From Aurantimicrobium sp. MWH-Uga1 (lineage in GTDB: Bacteria; Actinomycetota; Actinomycetes; Actinomycetales; Microbacteriaceae): DNA of 64,000 bases. Shown here piece after piece: positions 9,948-18,399 of this stretch (the first letter of the stretch is position 1; each line of letters opens with the position of its first letter). The stretch spans positions 496,001-560,000 of the forward strand of contig NZ_CP030929.1 of assembly GCF_003325955.1 (NCBI RefSeq). Reading direction: 5' to 3'. The position numbers and the translations under genes are program-made. The notes under the pieces are model-generated. The model worked only from the letters and a program-made list of their open reading frames with translations, searched no databases and was not told the origin of the DNA.

Positions 9948-9986
9948 CAGTACCGCACGGCGGGACACCCCGCCTAGGCGGTACTG
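9948..9986 (+). promoter_or_regulatory. Two-tier RNA hairpin in the nusA-ylxR gap
   Basis: An outer 9-bp stem (9948-9956 with 9978-9986) encloses a perfect 6-bp G+C stem GGCGGG/CCCGCC (9959-9964 with 9969-9974) with loop ACAC. No T-run follows, so it is not a standard intrinsic terminator. It lies between the nusA stop and the ylxR ATG; an RNA-processing, pausing or autoregulatory role is possible. Confidence 0.6.
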
Positions 9987-9993
9987 GGGTATC

Positions 9994-10236
9994 ATGGAAC
10001 CTGTAAGGACGTGCATCGGCTGTCGTCAACGATCTGAGAAGTCTGCTTTGTTGCGGGTTATCGAGGTTGATGGCCGTGTTGAACCGGATCTTTCCGGCTC
10101 AGCGCCAGGTCGCGGTGCGTGGCTACACCCCACACCAGAGTGTTGCAATGAAGCAGTGAAGCGCCGGGCTTTTGGCCGTGCACTTCGCGCAGAAATTACT
10201 AACACTGACACCATCACACAAAGGCTGAACGGCTAA
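9994..10236 (+). CDS. ylxR: YlxR (DUF448) family RNA-binding protein
   Basis: 80 aa. Family features: the RTCIGCRQR start motif, the FSALLRV-like strand (SALLRVIEVDG), and GRGAWLHPTPECCNEAVKRRAFGRALR. Members are small basic nucleoid- or RNA-associated proteins encoded between nusA and infB; some have been linked to RNase P or transcriptional regulation. The position matches exactly. The ATG at 9994 sits right after the hairpin at 9948-9986, with a weak upstream ribosome site. Confidence 0.92.
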   Translation: MEPVRTCIGCRQRSEKSALLRVIEVDGRVEPDLSGSAPGRGAWLHPTPECCNEAVKRRAFGRALRAEITNTDTITQRLNG

Positions 10237-10290
10237 TGGACAACTAATGAGCGGCTCGAAATGAGTACCGTCCGTAAGTAATGGTCTGGT

Positions 10291-10326
10291 CCTGTTTTAC
10301 AGGGCTCAGGCCCTAAGACAGGAGAA
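10291..10326 (+). promoter_or_regulatory. Leader hairpin overlapping the infB ribosome-binding site
   Basis: CCTGT (10291-10295) pairs with ACAGG (10318-10322), and inside it AGGGC pairs with GCCCT (10301-10305 with 10310-10314). The 3' arm contains the AGG of the AGGAGAA Shine-Dalgarno of infB, so folding could limit translation initiation. The function is inferred from structure only. Confidence 0.45.
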
Positions 10327-10328
10327 TT

Positions 10329-13034
10329 GTGGCTGCCAAACCACGCGTACACGAAGTTGCTGCCGAATACGGCATCGACAGCAAGTTTGCTCTAGCTAAG
10401 CTGAAAGATCTCGGTGAGTTCGTTAAGGGACCATCGTCAACCATTGAGCCTCCCGTAGCGCGCAAGCTACGTAACGCTTTAGAAGCAGAGGGCATGAAGC
10501 CAGTTCCTGCTGGCGAAGCTGCACCTGCAGCAAAGAGCGCAGCAAAGGCGCCTGCCAAGGCTGCGCCTGCTGCCGAAGCTCCTGCTGCACCAGCCGCGCC
10601 CACCCCTGGTCCGGCTGCACCCAAGGCGGAAGAAAAGCCCGCTCCCGCTCCAGAAGCTCCTCAAGCCCCAGCTGCTGATGTACCAGCACCTAAAGCTGCC
10701 GGCGGCGCTCGCCCCGGGAACAACCCCTTTGCTTCTGCACAAGGCATGGGTACGCGCCCTGCCGGTGCACCACGTCCAGGTAACAATCCTTTCGCTTCTG
10801 CACAAGGTATGGGAACCCGCCCCGCTGGTGCGCCTTCCCCTGGAAGTATTCCTCGCCCGATGGCGCCTCGCCCAGGCGGCATGCCACGTCCCGGTGGAGC
10901 CGGTGGTGCAGGTCGCCCCGGTGGTCCCGGTCGCGGTGGTGCAGGCGCTGGATTCCAGCGCCCAGCTGGCGGCGGTGGATTCCGTCAAGGTGCTCCCGGT
11001 GGAGCTCCTGGTGGTGCAGGCGCGCCCTCACGTCCAGGTTTTGGTCCCAACCGTCCACCAGCAGGTGGCGGTGGCGGCCGTGGCCGTGGCCCCGGCGGTG
11101 GAACCGCTGGTGCGTTCGGTCGTGGCGGCGGAAAGTCCAAAGCACGTAAGTCGAAGAGAACGAAAAGAGCAGAGTTCGAACTCCGCGAGGCACCATCGCT
11201 TGGTGGCGTCAGTGTTCCGCGTGGTGATGGAAACACTGTTATTCGTTTGCGCCGCGGTGCATCACTTGCTGACTTTGCCGACAAGATTAATGCAACCCCA
11301 GCAAACTTGGTAACTGTTCTGTTCCACCTCGGTGAGATGGCAACAGCAACCGAATCCATCGACGAAGCAACCTTCGAAATTCTCGGTGAAGAACTGGGCT
11401 TCAAAATCCAGATTGTTTCCCCTGAGGAAGAAGATAAGGAACTGCTCGACGCGTTCAACATCGACCTCGAGCAAGAACTTGCTGACGAGAGCGATGAAGA
11501 TCTCGAGATTCGTCCTCCTGTTGTGACAGTGATGGGTCACGTTGACCACGGTAAGACTCGTTTGCTCGATGCCATTCGTAAGACAAATGTCATCGCTGGT
11601 GAAGCCGGTGGAATTACCCAGCACATTGGTGCCTATCAAGTTCACGCAAACCATGATGGTGTTGACCGTCTGATTACCTTCATTGACACCCCAGGTCACG
11701 AGGCGTTTACCGCTATGCGTGCTCGTGGTGCACAGGTAACAGACATCGCGATCCTGGTAGTTGCTGCAGATGACGGCATCATGCCTCAGACCATTGAGGC
11801 CTTGAACCACGCTCAGGCAGCGAACGTGCCTATCGTGGTTGCTGTCAACAAGGTGGATAAGCCTGATGCGAACCCTGCAAAGGTTCGTCAGCAGCTCACT
11901 GAGTACAACCTCGTTGCTGAAGAATACGGTGGAGACGTCATGTTCGTTGACGTATCTGCACTGTCTGGTCTGGGTATTACCGAACTTCTGGATGCTGTTC
12001 TTCTGACTGCAGATGCAGGTCTGGATCTGCGCGCTAACCCCAACAAAGACGCCCGCGGTATCGCGATTGAAGCTCGTCTGGACAAGGGACGCGGTGCTGT
12101 TGCAACCGTGCTCATTGAGTCTGGAACTCTTCGAGTTGGTGACGCCATCGTGGCAGGTACTGCCTATGGTCGTGTTCGCGCCATGGTTGACGAGAACGGT
12201 ACTGCAGTTGAAGCTGCAACCCCATCACGTCCTGTCCAGGTACAAGGTCTGTCTTCAGTACCTCGCGCCGGTGACACCTTCCTCGTCACCGAAGATGACC
12301 GTACCGCTCGTCAGATTGCTGAAAAGCGTGAGGCTGCTGAACGTAACGCTCAGCTGGCTAAGGCTCGTAAGCGCATTTCGCTTGAAGACTTCACTAAGGC
12401 TCTCGAGGATGGCAAGGTTGAATCCCTCAACCTCATCATTAAGGGTGACGTTTCCGGTGCTGTGGAAGCGCTGGAAGAGTCCCTGCTCAAGATTGAGGTC
12501 GATGAGAGTGTGCAGCTGCGCATCATCCACCGCGGTGTTGGTGCGGTTACCGAAAGCGATGTTAACCTTGCAACCGTTGATAACGCTGTCATCATCGGCT
12601 TCAACGTTCGACCTGACACCAAGGCACGTGAACGTGCCCTGCGTGAAGGTGTTGACATCCGCTTCTACTCGGTCATCTACTCGGCACTGGAAGATATTGA
12701 GAACTCCCTCAAGGGCATGCTCAAGCCAGAGTTCGAAGAAGTCCAGTCCGGCGTTGCAGAGATTCGCGAAATCTTCCGCTCTAGCAAGTTCGGCAACATT
12801 GCCGGATGTATTGTCCGCAGCGGAACAATTACACGTAACTCGAAGGCCCGTGTTATCCGCGAGGGTATCGTTATCGCAGATGGTCTCGCCATTGAGTCTC
12901 TGCGCCGCTTCAAAGACGACGTCACCGAGGTCAAGACTGACTTTGAATGTGGTATCGGTCTGGGTAAATACAACGACATCCAGCTTGGCGATGAGATCGA
13001 GACCATCGAACTCAAGGAAAAGCCCCGCGTCTAA
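10329..13034 (+). CDS. infB: Translation initiation factor IF-2
   Basis: GTPase that places fMet-tRNA on the 30S subunit and promotes subunit joining. 901 aa from GTG 10329 after AGGAGAA. Order: short N-terminal helical domain ([27 protein letters not shown]), a low-complexity Ala/Pro then Gly/Pro/Arg-rich region (about 55-280) with a tandem repeat, a second N-terminal motif, the G domain ([30 protein letters not shown]), then domains II-IV ending [17 protein letters not shown]. The long disordered N-terminus is typical of actinobacteria. It is followed by a hairpin terminator before rbfA. Confidence 0.97.
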   Translation: MAAKPRVHEVAAEYGIDSKFALAKLKDLGEFVKGPSSTIEPPVARKLRNALEAEGMKPVPAGEAAPAAKSAAKAPAKAAPAAEAPAAPAAPTPGPAAPKAEEKPAPAPEAPQAPAADVPAPKAAGGARPGNNPFASAQGMGTRPAGAPRPGNNPFASAQGMGTRPAGAPSPGSIPRPMAPRPGGMPRPGGAGGAGRPGGPGRGGAGAGFQRPAGGGGFRQGAPGGAPGGAGAPSRPGFGPNRPPAGGGGGRGRGPGGGTAGAFGRGGGKSKARKSKRTKRAEFELREAPSLGGVSVPRGDGNTVIRLRRGASLADFADKINATPANLVTVLFHLGEMATATESIDEATFEILGEELGFKIQIVSPEEEDKELLDAFNIDLEQELADESDEDLEIRPPVVTVMGHVDHGKTRLLDAIRKTNVIAGEAGGITQHIGAYQVHANHDGVDRLITFIDTPGHEAFTAMRARGAQVTDIAILVVAADDGIMPQTIEALNHAQAANVPIVVAVNKVDKPDANPAKVRQQLTEYNLVAEEYGGDVMFVDVSALSGLGITELLDAVLLTADAGLDLRANPNKDARGIAIEARLDKGRGAVATVLIESGTLRVGDAIVAGTAYGRVRAMVDENGTAVEAATPSRPVQVQGLSSVPRAGDTFLVTEDDRTARQIAEKREAAERNAQLAKARKRISLEDFTKALEDGKVESLNLIIKGDVSGAVEALEESLLKIEVDESVQLRIIHRGVGAVTESDVNLATVDNAVIIGFNVRPDTKARERALREGVDIRFYSVIYSALEDIENSLKGMLKPEFEEVQSGVAEIREIFRSSKFGNIAGCIVRSGTITRNSKARVIREGIVIADGLAIESLRRFKDDVTEVKTDFECGIGLGKYNDIQLGDEIETIELKEKPRV
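10710..10835 (+). repeat. Tandem 63-bp repeat within infB (two 21-residue units)
   Basis: Codons 128-148 and 149-169 encode the same 21-residue sequence, beginning [14 protein letters not shown] and ending in GAP. The DNA copies differ at several synonymous positions, so the protein repeat is maintained while the bases have diverged. It lies in the disordered Gly/Pro region of IF-2. Confidence 0.85.
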
Positions 13035-13043
13035 ATGTGAGAG

Positions 13044-13084
13044 GAGGGGCCAGGTTGAGACACTCTCAGTACGGCCCCTCTTTT
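13044..13084 (+). terminator. Hairpin terminator between infB and rbfA
   Basis: GAGGGGCC (13044-13051) pairs with GGCCCCTC (13073-13080), followed by TTTT. The 21-nt loop itself contains a small GAG/CTC stem. It may attenuate read-through into rbfA. Confidence 0.65.
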
Positions 13085-13105
13085 ATTCGCAGGTAAGGGA
13101 ACATC

Positions 13106-13543
13106 ATGGTTGATCACGCAAGAGCACGTAAACTCGGCGAACTGATTAAGGTCATCGTCGCTGAGGCACTTGAGCGCGGCATTATTACCGATACGCGTCT
13201 CGGTTTTGTCACCATCACCGACGTGCGCATGACCGGTGACCTGCAGCATGCCTCCATCTTCTACACCGTCTATGGCACAGATGAAGAGCGTGAAGAGACT
13301 GCTGCGGCGTTGAAGGCTAACACTGGTCGAATTCGCGGCGAGGTTGGCCGAGGCCTGACGGTTCGACTGACTCCCACCATTGAATTCATTCTTGATGCAC
13401 TTCCTGACACAGCAAAGTCAATCGATGACTTGCTTGCCAAAGCGCACGCACAGGATGAAGAAGTTGAGGCTTTGGCGAAGAAAGCTCAGTACGCCGGCGA
13501 GAAAGATCCCTACATCAAACCTCGTGAAGCTGACGAAGCTTAG
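13106..13543 (+). CDS. rbfA: Ribosome-binding factor A
   Basis: Binds the 30S subunit and assists 16S rRNA maturation, especially in the cold. 145 aa. Family features: the basic start DHARARKLGELIKVIVAEALE, TDVRMTGDLQHASIFYTVYG, RGEVGRGLTVRLTPTIEF and DALPDTAKSIDDLLAKA, followed by a short acidic C-terminal tail. ATG 13106 with AGGTAAGGGAA upstream. Despite the terminator after infB it keeps the conserved infB-rbfA order. Confidence 0.95.
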   Translation: MVDHARARKLGELIKVIVAEALERGIITDTRLGFVTITDVRMTGDLQHASIFYTVYGTDEEREETAAALKANTGRIRGEVGRGLTVRLTPTIEFILDALPDTAKSIDDLLAKAHAQDEEVEALAKKAQYAGEKDPYIKPREADEA

Positions 13544-13550
13544 AAATGAA

Positions 13551-13586
13551 TAAAGGCCCAGATTTCTCTGGGCCTTTATCTTTTTT
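13551..13586 (+). terminator. Intrinsic terminator after rbfA
   Basis: A perfect 10-bp stem TAAAGGCCCA/TGGGCCTTTA (13551-13560 with 13569-13578), an 8-nt loop, then TCTTTTTT. It ends the nusA-rbfA cluster and faces the convergent 2TM gene. Confidence 0.9.
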
Positions 13587-13591
13587 GGTTG

Positions 13592-13864
13592 TTACTTTTT
13601 CTTGAGGCGCTCTACTTCAGCATCAATCTGTGAATCAGTAATGATCTTGGGGTTCTTGGAGTAAGCATCAATGCCAGTAAATAAGGCTCCAATTCCCATG
13701 CCAAAGATGGCCCAGATGGGCCAGAAGTATTGCCCGGGGGAGGTAAGGAACCACACTCCGGTCAGGAGAATTGATACAGCGAGCCATACCCAGAGGTATT
13801 GCTTGAAATCTGCTTTTTTCTTCAGCTGTTTGCGAGCAACGTCGCGAAGTTCTTCATCGTTCAT
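13592..13864 (-). CDS. 2TM-domain small membrane protein
   Basis: 90 aa. A basic amphipathic start (NDEELRDVARKQLKKKADFKQ), two membrane helices (about 24-42 and 48-66) around TSPGQYFWPIWAIFGMG, and a charged C-terminal helix ending ERLKKK. This matches the 2TM domain family (PF13239), often encoded next to regulators and of unknown role. It is the last of three minus-strand genes inserted between rbfA and truB. Confidence 0.75.
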   Translation of the reverse strand: MNDEELRDVARKQLKKKADFKQYLWVWLAVSILLTGVWFLTSPGQYFWPIWAIFGMGIGALFTGIDAYSKNPKIITDSQIDAEVERLKKK

Positions 13865-13873
13865 GGGCTTACT

Positions 13874-14734
13874 CTACGCCGGCAATTGGTACCTGTCATC
13901 AGCGACAAGCTCTATGAGACCATCATGCAATAGTCCCGATATCGCCCGTCCGAGCTGCGCATGATCAGGCCAGCACGCCTCAAGTTCTTCTGTGTTGACT
14001 GTGTGTTGCGCTTGCCTGAGCACAGCCATTACGGCACCACGAGCTTGGCGATCACTGCCCTCATACTTTTTCTGCACAGTTTTCTTAGGCCCCACATGTT
14101 CGGGATAGCCTGCCTTTTTCCATGCGCAGGTGTGAGCAATTGGGCACACGTCACAGCGAGGGTTTCGTGCTGTGCAAACCAGGGCACCCAGCTCCATGAT
14201 TCCGGCGTTGAAAGCAGGAGATTTATCTGGCGAAGGTAACAGCGCTGTCATTGCCTCAAGATCACGTTGTGTTGAGGGTGGCCCCTGGTCAGCATTACCT
14301 TGATTGTGCCGGGCAATAACGCGACGAATGTTTGTATCCACCACAGGTTCGTGAGCACCGAAAGCAAAAACCGCTACTGCGCGGGCGGTATAGGGTCCTA
14401 CGCCGGGGAGGGAGAGTAAATCCTTGACTTCACGGGGGACTTCACCGTTGAACTTCTCCACAATTGTGACGGCACACTGGTGCAACCATAGTGCCCTCCG
14501 GGGATAGCCAAGATTCGCCCACGCTCGCACAGCATCACCAGACGGTGATGACGCGAGCGCTCCCGGCGTTGGCCAGCGTTGGAGAAATTCTTCCAACTTG
14601 GGAACGACACGAGCTACAGGGGTTTGCTGCAGCATAAATTCTGAGACCAAAGAACCCCACGGGGTGAAGCCGGGTTGGCGCCAAGGGAGGTCTCTGCCCT
14701 CGGCCTCAAACCACTCAATGATTTCTTGCTGCAC
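13874..14734 (-). CDS. mutY: A/G-specific adenine DNA glycosylase
   Basis: Removes adenine mispaired with 8-oxoguanine. 286 aa from GTG 14734, which has GGAG close upstream. The catalytic Glu32 is in SEFMLQQTPV, the helix-hairpin-helix is LPGVGPYTARAVAVF (about 109-123), and the catalytic Asp133 is in VVDTNIRRV. The 4Fe-4S ligands are C187, C194, C197 and C203 (CX6CX2CX5C). The C-terminus is a short winged-helix-like segment in place of the Nudix-like 8-oxoG recognition domain of E. coli MutY, common in actinobacterial forms. It sits between the 2TM gene and the carotenoid gene, in the same direction. Confidence 0.92.
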   Translation of the reverse strand: MQQEIIEWFEAEGRDLPWRQPGFTPWGSLVSEFMLQQTPVARVVPKLEEFLQRWPTPGALASSPSGDAVRAWANLGYPRRALWLHQCAVTIVEKFNGEVPREVKDLLSLPGVGPYTARAVAVFAFGAHEPVVDTNIRRVIARHNQGNADQGPPSTQRDLEAMTALLPSPDKSPAFNAGIMELGALVCTARNPRCDVCPIAHTCAWKKAGYPEHVGPKKTVQKKYEGSDRQARGAVMAVLRQAQHTVNTEELEACWPDHAQLGRAISGLLHDGLIELVADDRYQLPA

Positions 14735-14755
14735 GCGCTCCAGCGTAGAGGGTTT

Positions 14756-15604
14756 TTAAGGGGTCTGAGTTTTGACTGTTCGCAAGCTCAACAGTGCGGC
14801 AAGCCACAACGGCACGACAGCAAAAAGCGCAACGCCGACCATGGCATCAGCAATCACGAGGGCGTCATGGTCAAACGCAGAGCCTTGAACCAGCGGAGTC
14901 AACGCAATGGTGAACGGGAATGTTCCGTAGAGTAGGACCCCTTGCAGCCAGAATCCTCGAGGTTTGGGTTCGGCAATGGTAGCCAGCGCTCTAGTGCGAT
15001 TGAGTAGTGCCTGAATAATCAGCAGGAATACCAAGGTTTCAAAGAACCAGCCAAAGAAGTTGTGAATGGGGACACCAAAGTAGGAGCCACCATCGCGCCA
15101 AATCCACTGTTGCAAAACAGTGGCATGCCAGGGGTCACTTGCCAGATCAAGTAGTGTCATGGCGAATGCGGCCATGGCAGAAACGCCTACCATCAACCAG
15201 CCTCTGGCAGCTGTGGTGAGCACGCCACCAATAGATCTAGCAACCATCAGTGCGGCATAAGCCATGGCAAAGTATTGGAATTGAATCAGGGGAGGAACGC
15301 CCAACAGGAGTGGCCCCAGAGGCCCATCCGGGTAGTAGTAGTTGCCGAAAACTAATCCAGTAGCAACACCAAGTGCCTCACCGGTGAAACTCACCACGAC
15401 GACGGCAAGAAATGATAACCAGGCAGTTGCTGCGCCAGCCCACCGAGTGAAATGCCAAAGGGAGAAAATAACAGGCATAAACCCTACGACCAGAGTGATA
15501 CTTCCGGGGGTACCCGCCGGGACAAATGCTGCAACAAAGGAGAGTGCGAGAAGAATCCAGAGGCCGCGAGAGCCGCGAATTGTGGAACGAGTTACAGAGG
15601 TCAT
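14756..15604 (-). CDS. CruF-like carotenoid biosynthesis membrane protein (PF04240)
   Basis: 282 aa integral membrane protein with about seven helices. Conserved family residues are visible: SFTGEALGVATGLVFGNYYY, GVPPLIQFQYFAMAYAA, LLDLASDP, and DGGSYFGVPIHNFFGWFFET. CruF members are carotenoid 1',2'-hydratases; haloarchaeal and actinobacterial relatives hydrate the ends of C50 bacterioruberin-type carotenoids. No other crt genes are nearby, so it is detached from the rest of the pathway. The reaction here is inferred from family membership. Confidence 0.75.
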   Translation of the reverse strand: MTSVTRSTIRGSRGLWILLALSFVAAFVPAGTPGSITLVVGFMPVIFSLWHFTRWAGAATAWLSFLAVVVVSFTGEALGVATGLVFGNYYYPDGPLGPLLLGVPPLIQFQYFAMAYAALMVARSIGGVLTTAARGWLMVGVSAMAAFAMTLLDLASDPWHATVLQQWIWRDGGSYFGVPIHNFFGWFFETLVFLLIIQALLNRTRALATIAEPKPRGFWLQGVLLYGTFPFTIALTPLVQGSAFDHDALVIADAMVGVALFAVVPLWLAALLSLRTVKTQTP

Positions 15605-15703
15605 GTTCTTCCGGCCTTGTCGGGGTGAAGTTGATTTACTTTACCTCCTGATTGAGAGTAATGCTCTGACTTTTTACAAGATCACTACTGGGATAATTGA
15701 GCT

Positions 15704-16639
15704 ATGGCTTCCTCCTCGACTACAGCGCCCAACGGCATATTGTTGGTCGACAAGCCACAAGGTTTCACCAGTCACGATGCGGTAGCGCGTGTTCGCCGCT
15801 TAGCCGGAACACGCAAGGTTGGTCATGCGGGGACGTTAGATCCCATGGCTACCGGATTGCTCATCATGGGGCTGGGGCCCTCTACTCGGCTTCTGACTTA
15901 TATTGTCGGTTTGAGCAAGGAATATATAGCCACCATTCGTTTAGGTTCCTCCAGCACTACAGATGATGCTGAAGGAGAACTCCTCGGCTTTGCCCCGCAG
16001 GCACAGCTGAACAAGGTCACAGAGGAAGACATCCTTACCGGAGTTCACTCCTTGACTGGTGACATAGAACAAATTCCCAGTTCAGTCAGCGCTATTAAAG
16101 TCAATGGAAAACGCGCCTATGACCTCGCCCGGGCTGGTGAAAGTGTCGAACTCAAGGCTCGTCCAGTCACGATCCACGCTTTCGAAGTCAACAACATTGA
16201 GTTTGGTCAAGATGATTCAGGCAATGGCTTTATCGATGTTCAGGTTCGAGTTGAGTGTTCCTCAGGAACGTACATTCGTGCCCTCGCCCGTGACTTGGGA
16301 TTCAAGTTGGGTGTCGGTGGGCATCTCACTGCGTTGCGTAGAACACGTATCGGTGACTTCCACGTGATGGATGCCGTGGATATTGAGAACATGGCTGGTG
16401 CTCCTCAGCTACAGAAACCTTCGGATGTTGCACGGAGAATATTCCCCGCAATTGACCTGAATGAGACCCAAGCTCTCGAACTGAGCCAAGGCAAAAGAGT
16501 TCAACTTGATGGTTATCCCGATAGCGCTGAGCCGGTCGCTGCAATAGGCCCACAGGATAGGCTGATTGGGCTGATTACGGTGAAGAAAAACCTCTCTCGC
16601 GTCGTTGTCAATTTCCCCACAGAAACGGAAAGTTCCTAG
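15704..16639 (+). CDS. truB: tRNA pseudouridine(55) synthase
   Basis: Makes pseudouridine 55 in the T-loop of tRNAs. 311 aa. Visible are NGILLVDKPQGFTSHDAV, RKVGHAGTLDPMATGLL with catalytic Asp46, the tyrosine of KEYIATIRLGSSSTTDD, QIPSSVSAIKVNGKRAYDLAR, and the RVECSSGTYIRALARDLG region. The C-terminal part is a short PUA-like domain. A GATAAT box ends 6 nt before the ATG and there is no Shine-Dalgarno, so it is probably a leaderless promoter. Confidence 0.95.
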   Translation: MASSSTTAPNGILLVDKPQGFTSHDAVARVRRLAGTRKVGHAGTLDPMATGLLIMGLGPSTRLLTYIVGLSKEYIATIRLGSSSTTDDAEGELLGFAPQAQLNKVTEEDILTGVHSLTGDIEQIPSSVSAIKVNGKRAYDLARAGESVELKARPVTIHAFEVNNIEFGQDDSGNGFIDVQVRVECSSGTYIRALARDLGFKLGVGGHLTALRRTRIGDFHVMDAVDIENMAGAPQLQKPSDVARRIFPAIDLNETQALELSQGKRVQLDGYPDSAEPVAAIGPQDRLIGLITVKKNLSRVVVNFPTETESS

Positions 16640-16642
16640 GTC

Positions 16643-17011
16643 ATGATCGACTGGTTTACTGCCTTGCAAATTGGCGTTGCCGTGACCGGCGGCCTGTTAG
16701 CTGTTGTGTTGGGAGCAATCGGCCGCAGGCCTAGTGACCTCACTATGGCATTTGCTGGTGTGGTTGCACTTCTGCTCATTGTTCAGTTGGCTGTCACGAT
16801 TGCTTCCCCGTTGATGGGAAATGAGCCAACTGGAAGCTTGTTTGAGTTTTATATTTACCTCATCAGCGCGATTTTCATTCCGATTGCGACAGGTTTCTGG
16901 GCACTTATCGATCGCAGTCGATGGAGCACCATCATTGTGGGTGTTGGTCAATTGGCTGTGGCCATCATGCTTTATCGCATGGGTCAAATTTGGTTTATTC
17001 AGGTTGCCTAG
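16643..17011 (+). CDS. Conserved small membrane protein, four helices
   Basis: 122 aa, starting 3 nt after the truB stop, so likely co-transcribed. Four hydrophobic segments (about 8-27, 36-56, 66-87 and 96-116) are joined by short loops (GRRPSDL, GNEPTGSL, DRSRW). I recognise no enzymatic motif. It resembles small membrane proteins seen near ribF in actinobacteria; function unknown. Confidence 0.7.
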   Translation: MIDWFTALQIGVAVTGGLLAVVLGAIGRRPSDLTMAFAGVVALLLIVQLAVTIASPLMGNEPTGSLFEFYIYLISAIFIPIATGFWALIDRSRWSTIIVGVGQLAVAIMLYRMGQIWFIQVA

Positions 17012-17035
17012 GCGCGAACTAGACTCATTCACGAC

Positions 17036-17455
17036 ATGACTGACCACTTCCCACCCCAGCAGGCTGACCGTCGCTCAGGTGTTGGGCGCATTCTTATCTC
17101 GATTTATATCGTGTTGGCTTTGGCTGCCACTGGGCGTTCGGTTTATCAACTCATTGAAAAGTATGAGCAAGCTCCATTGGCTTACTCGCTGTCAGCTGTG
17201 GCAGCTGTTGTGTATATTTTTGCCACCATTGCACTAATTGCTCCGGGGCCAATCTGGTATTCGGTTGCTCAGTGGACAATCGGTTTCGAACTCACCGGTG
17301 TCATCGTGGTGGGAATGCTCAGCCTGTTCATGCCAGAGATTTTTGCTCACCCCACGGTGTGGTCATACTTTGGCGCTGGATACCTTTTCGTTCCACTTGT
17401 CATGCCCATTTGGGGTTTGTTGTGGCTGCGCAAGCACCCTGAGAAGGAAGCTTGA
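17036..17455 (+). CDS. Conserved small membrane protein, four helices
   Basis: 139 aa. A polar proline-rich start (TDHFPPQQADRRSGVGR), then four predicted membrane helices (about 19-40, 51-70, 82-101 and 112-131) and a charged tail (RKHPEKEA). A -10-like TAGACT lies 10 nt upstream of the ATG. Its TGA overlaps the ribF ATG (ATGA). It and the preceding gene look like a pair of related small membrane proteins in the truB-ribF gap; function unknown. Confidence 0.7.
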   Translation: MTDHFPPQQADRRSGVGRILISIYIVLALAATGRSVYQLIEKYEQAPLAYSLSAVAAVVYIFATIALIAPGPIWYSVAQWTIGFELTGVIVVGMLSLFMPEIFAHPTVWSYFGAGYLFVPLVMPIWGLLWLRKHPEKEA

Positions 17456-18399
17456 TGATGAAGCGGTGGTATTCGCTCTCAGAAGTTCCTGCAGGTTGGG
17501 GCCCAAGTGCGGTCACCATTGGCAAATTTGATGGCGTGCACCTCGGCCACAGAGAAATATTGCGCCAACTGCGTGAACTAGCTGATTCTCGTGGTTTAGC
17601 TTCCACGCTCATTACCTTTGATCGTCATCCTGCGGAAATAACAGCACCTGATGCAGCGCCGTTAGAAATTCTGAGTGATGCAGATCGCCTCGATCTCATC
17701 GCTCAGCAAGGAGTTGAGGCAGCACTTGTGCTTCCCTTTGATCAGGAACTTGCTGCGGTGAGTCCACGAGAGTTTGTGACCGAGATTCTCTTAGGCACTC
17801 TTCAAGCCCAGGCAGTACTTGTCGGTCACGACTTCCGTTTTGGTGCACATGCCCAAGGAACCGTGGAACTCTTGATCGAGTTGGGGCAAGAACTCGGTTT
17901 TGATGTTGTCCTCATCGAGGATGTGAAAGAGGACGGACACGGCCGTATTTCTTCTTCACATATTCGTCAGCTCATTGCAGCAGGTGAAGTTGCACAGGCA
18001 ACTGAACTTCTGGGAAGTTACCCCCGGGTCAGCGGTGAAGTTGTTCACGGACATAAACGAGGACGCGAACTAGGTTTCCCCACCGCCAATATTGGTCATG
18101 ATGCACGAATTGTGATTCCTGGTGATGGGGTCTATGCGGGCTGGTTTGTGGATGCAGGAAAGCGTTACCCTGCAGCTATTTCCGTAGGAACAAACCCGAC
18201 CTTCGAAGGAAATATGTCTCGCACCGTGGAGGCGTATCTCTTGGATGAAAACCTTGACCTCTATGGCCACATGGCCACTGTTGAATTTGTCGCACGCATT
18301 CGAGGAATGGTTGCTTTCAACGGGGTTGAAGACCTTGTGAAACAGATGCACGACGATGTTCGTATCACGAGAGAGCTCGTGGGATCGGGAAAGCAATGA
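17455..18399 (+). CDS. ribF: Bifunctional riboflavin kinase / FAD synthetase
   Basis: Phosphorylates riboflavin to FMN and adenylylates FMN to FAD. 314 aa from ATG 17455; ATG 17458 has better spacing from AAGGAAG and may be the true start. N-terminal FAD synthetase: TIGKFDGVHLGHREIL, VLPFDQELAAVSPREFV, VGHDFRFGAHAQGT, ISSSHIRQLI. C-terminal riboflavin kinase: GEVVHGHKRGRELGFPTANI, GVYAGWF, NPTFEGNMSRTVEAYLLD. It overlaps the upstream membrane gene and the downstream amidase by 1-4 nt, showing tight coupling. Confidence 0.95.
   Translation: MMKRWYSLSEVPAGWGPSAVTIGKFDGVHLGHREILRQLRELADSRGLASTLITFDRHPAEITAPDAAPLEILSDADRLDLIAQQGVEAALVLPFDQELAAVSPREFVTEILLGTLQAQAVLVGHDFRFGAHAQGTVELLIELGQELGFDVVLIEDVKEDGHGRISSSHIRQLIAAGEVAQATELLGSYPRVSGEVVHGHKRGRELGFPTANIGHDARIVIPGDGVYAGWFVDAGKRYPAAISVGTNPTFEGNMSRTVEAYLLDENLDLYGHMATVEFVARIRGMVAFNGVEDLVKQMHDDVRITRELVGSGKQ

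Noticed and set aside
10678..13113. Long frames (211 and 366 codons) in the +1 frame of infB
   Set aside because: Off-frame readings of the Gly/Pro-rich and GTPase regions of IF-2; no domain or ribosome site.
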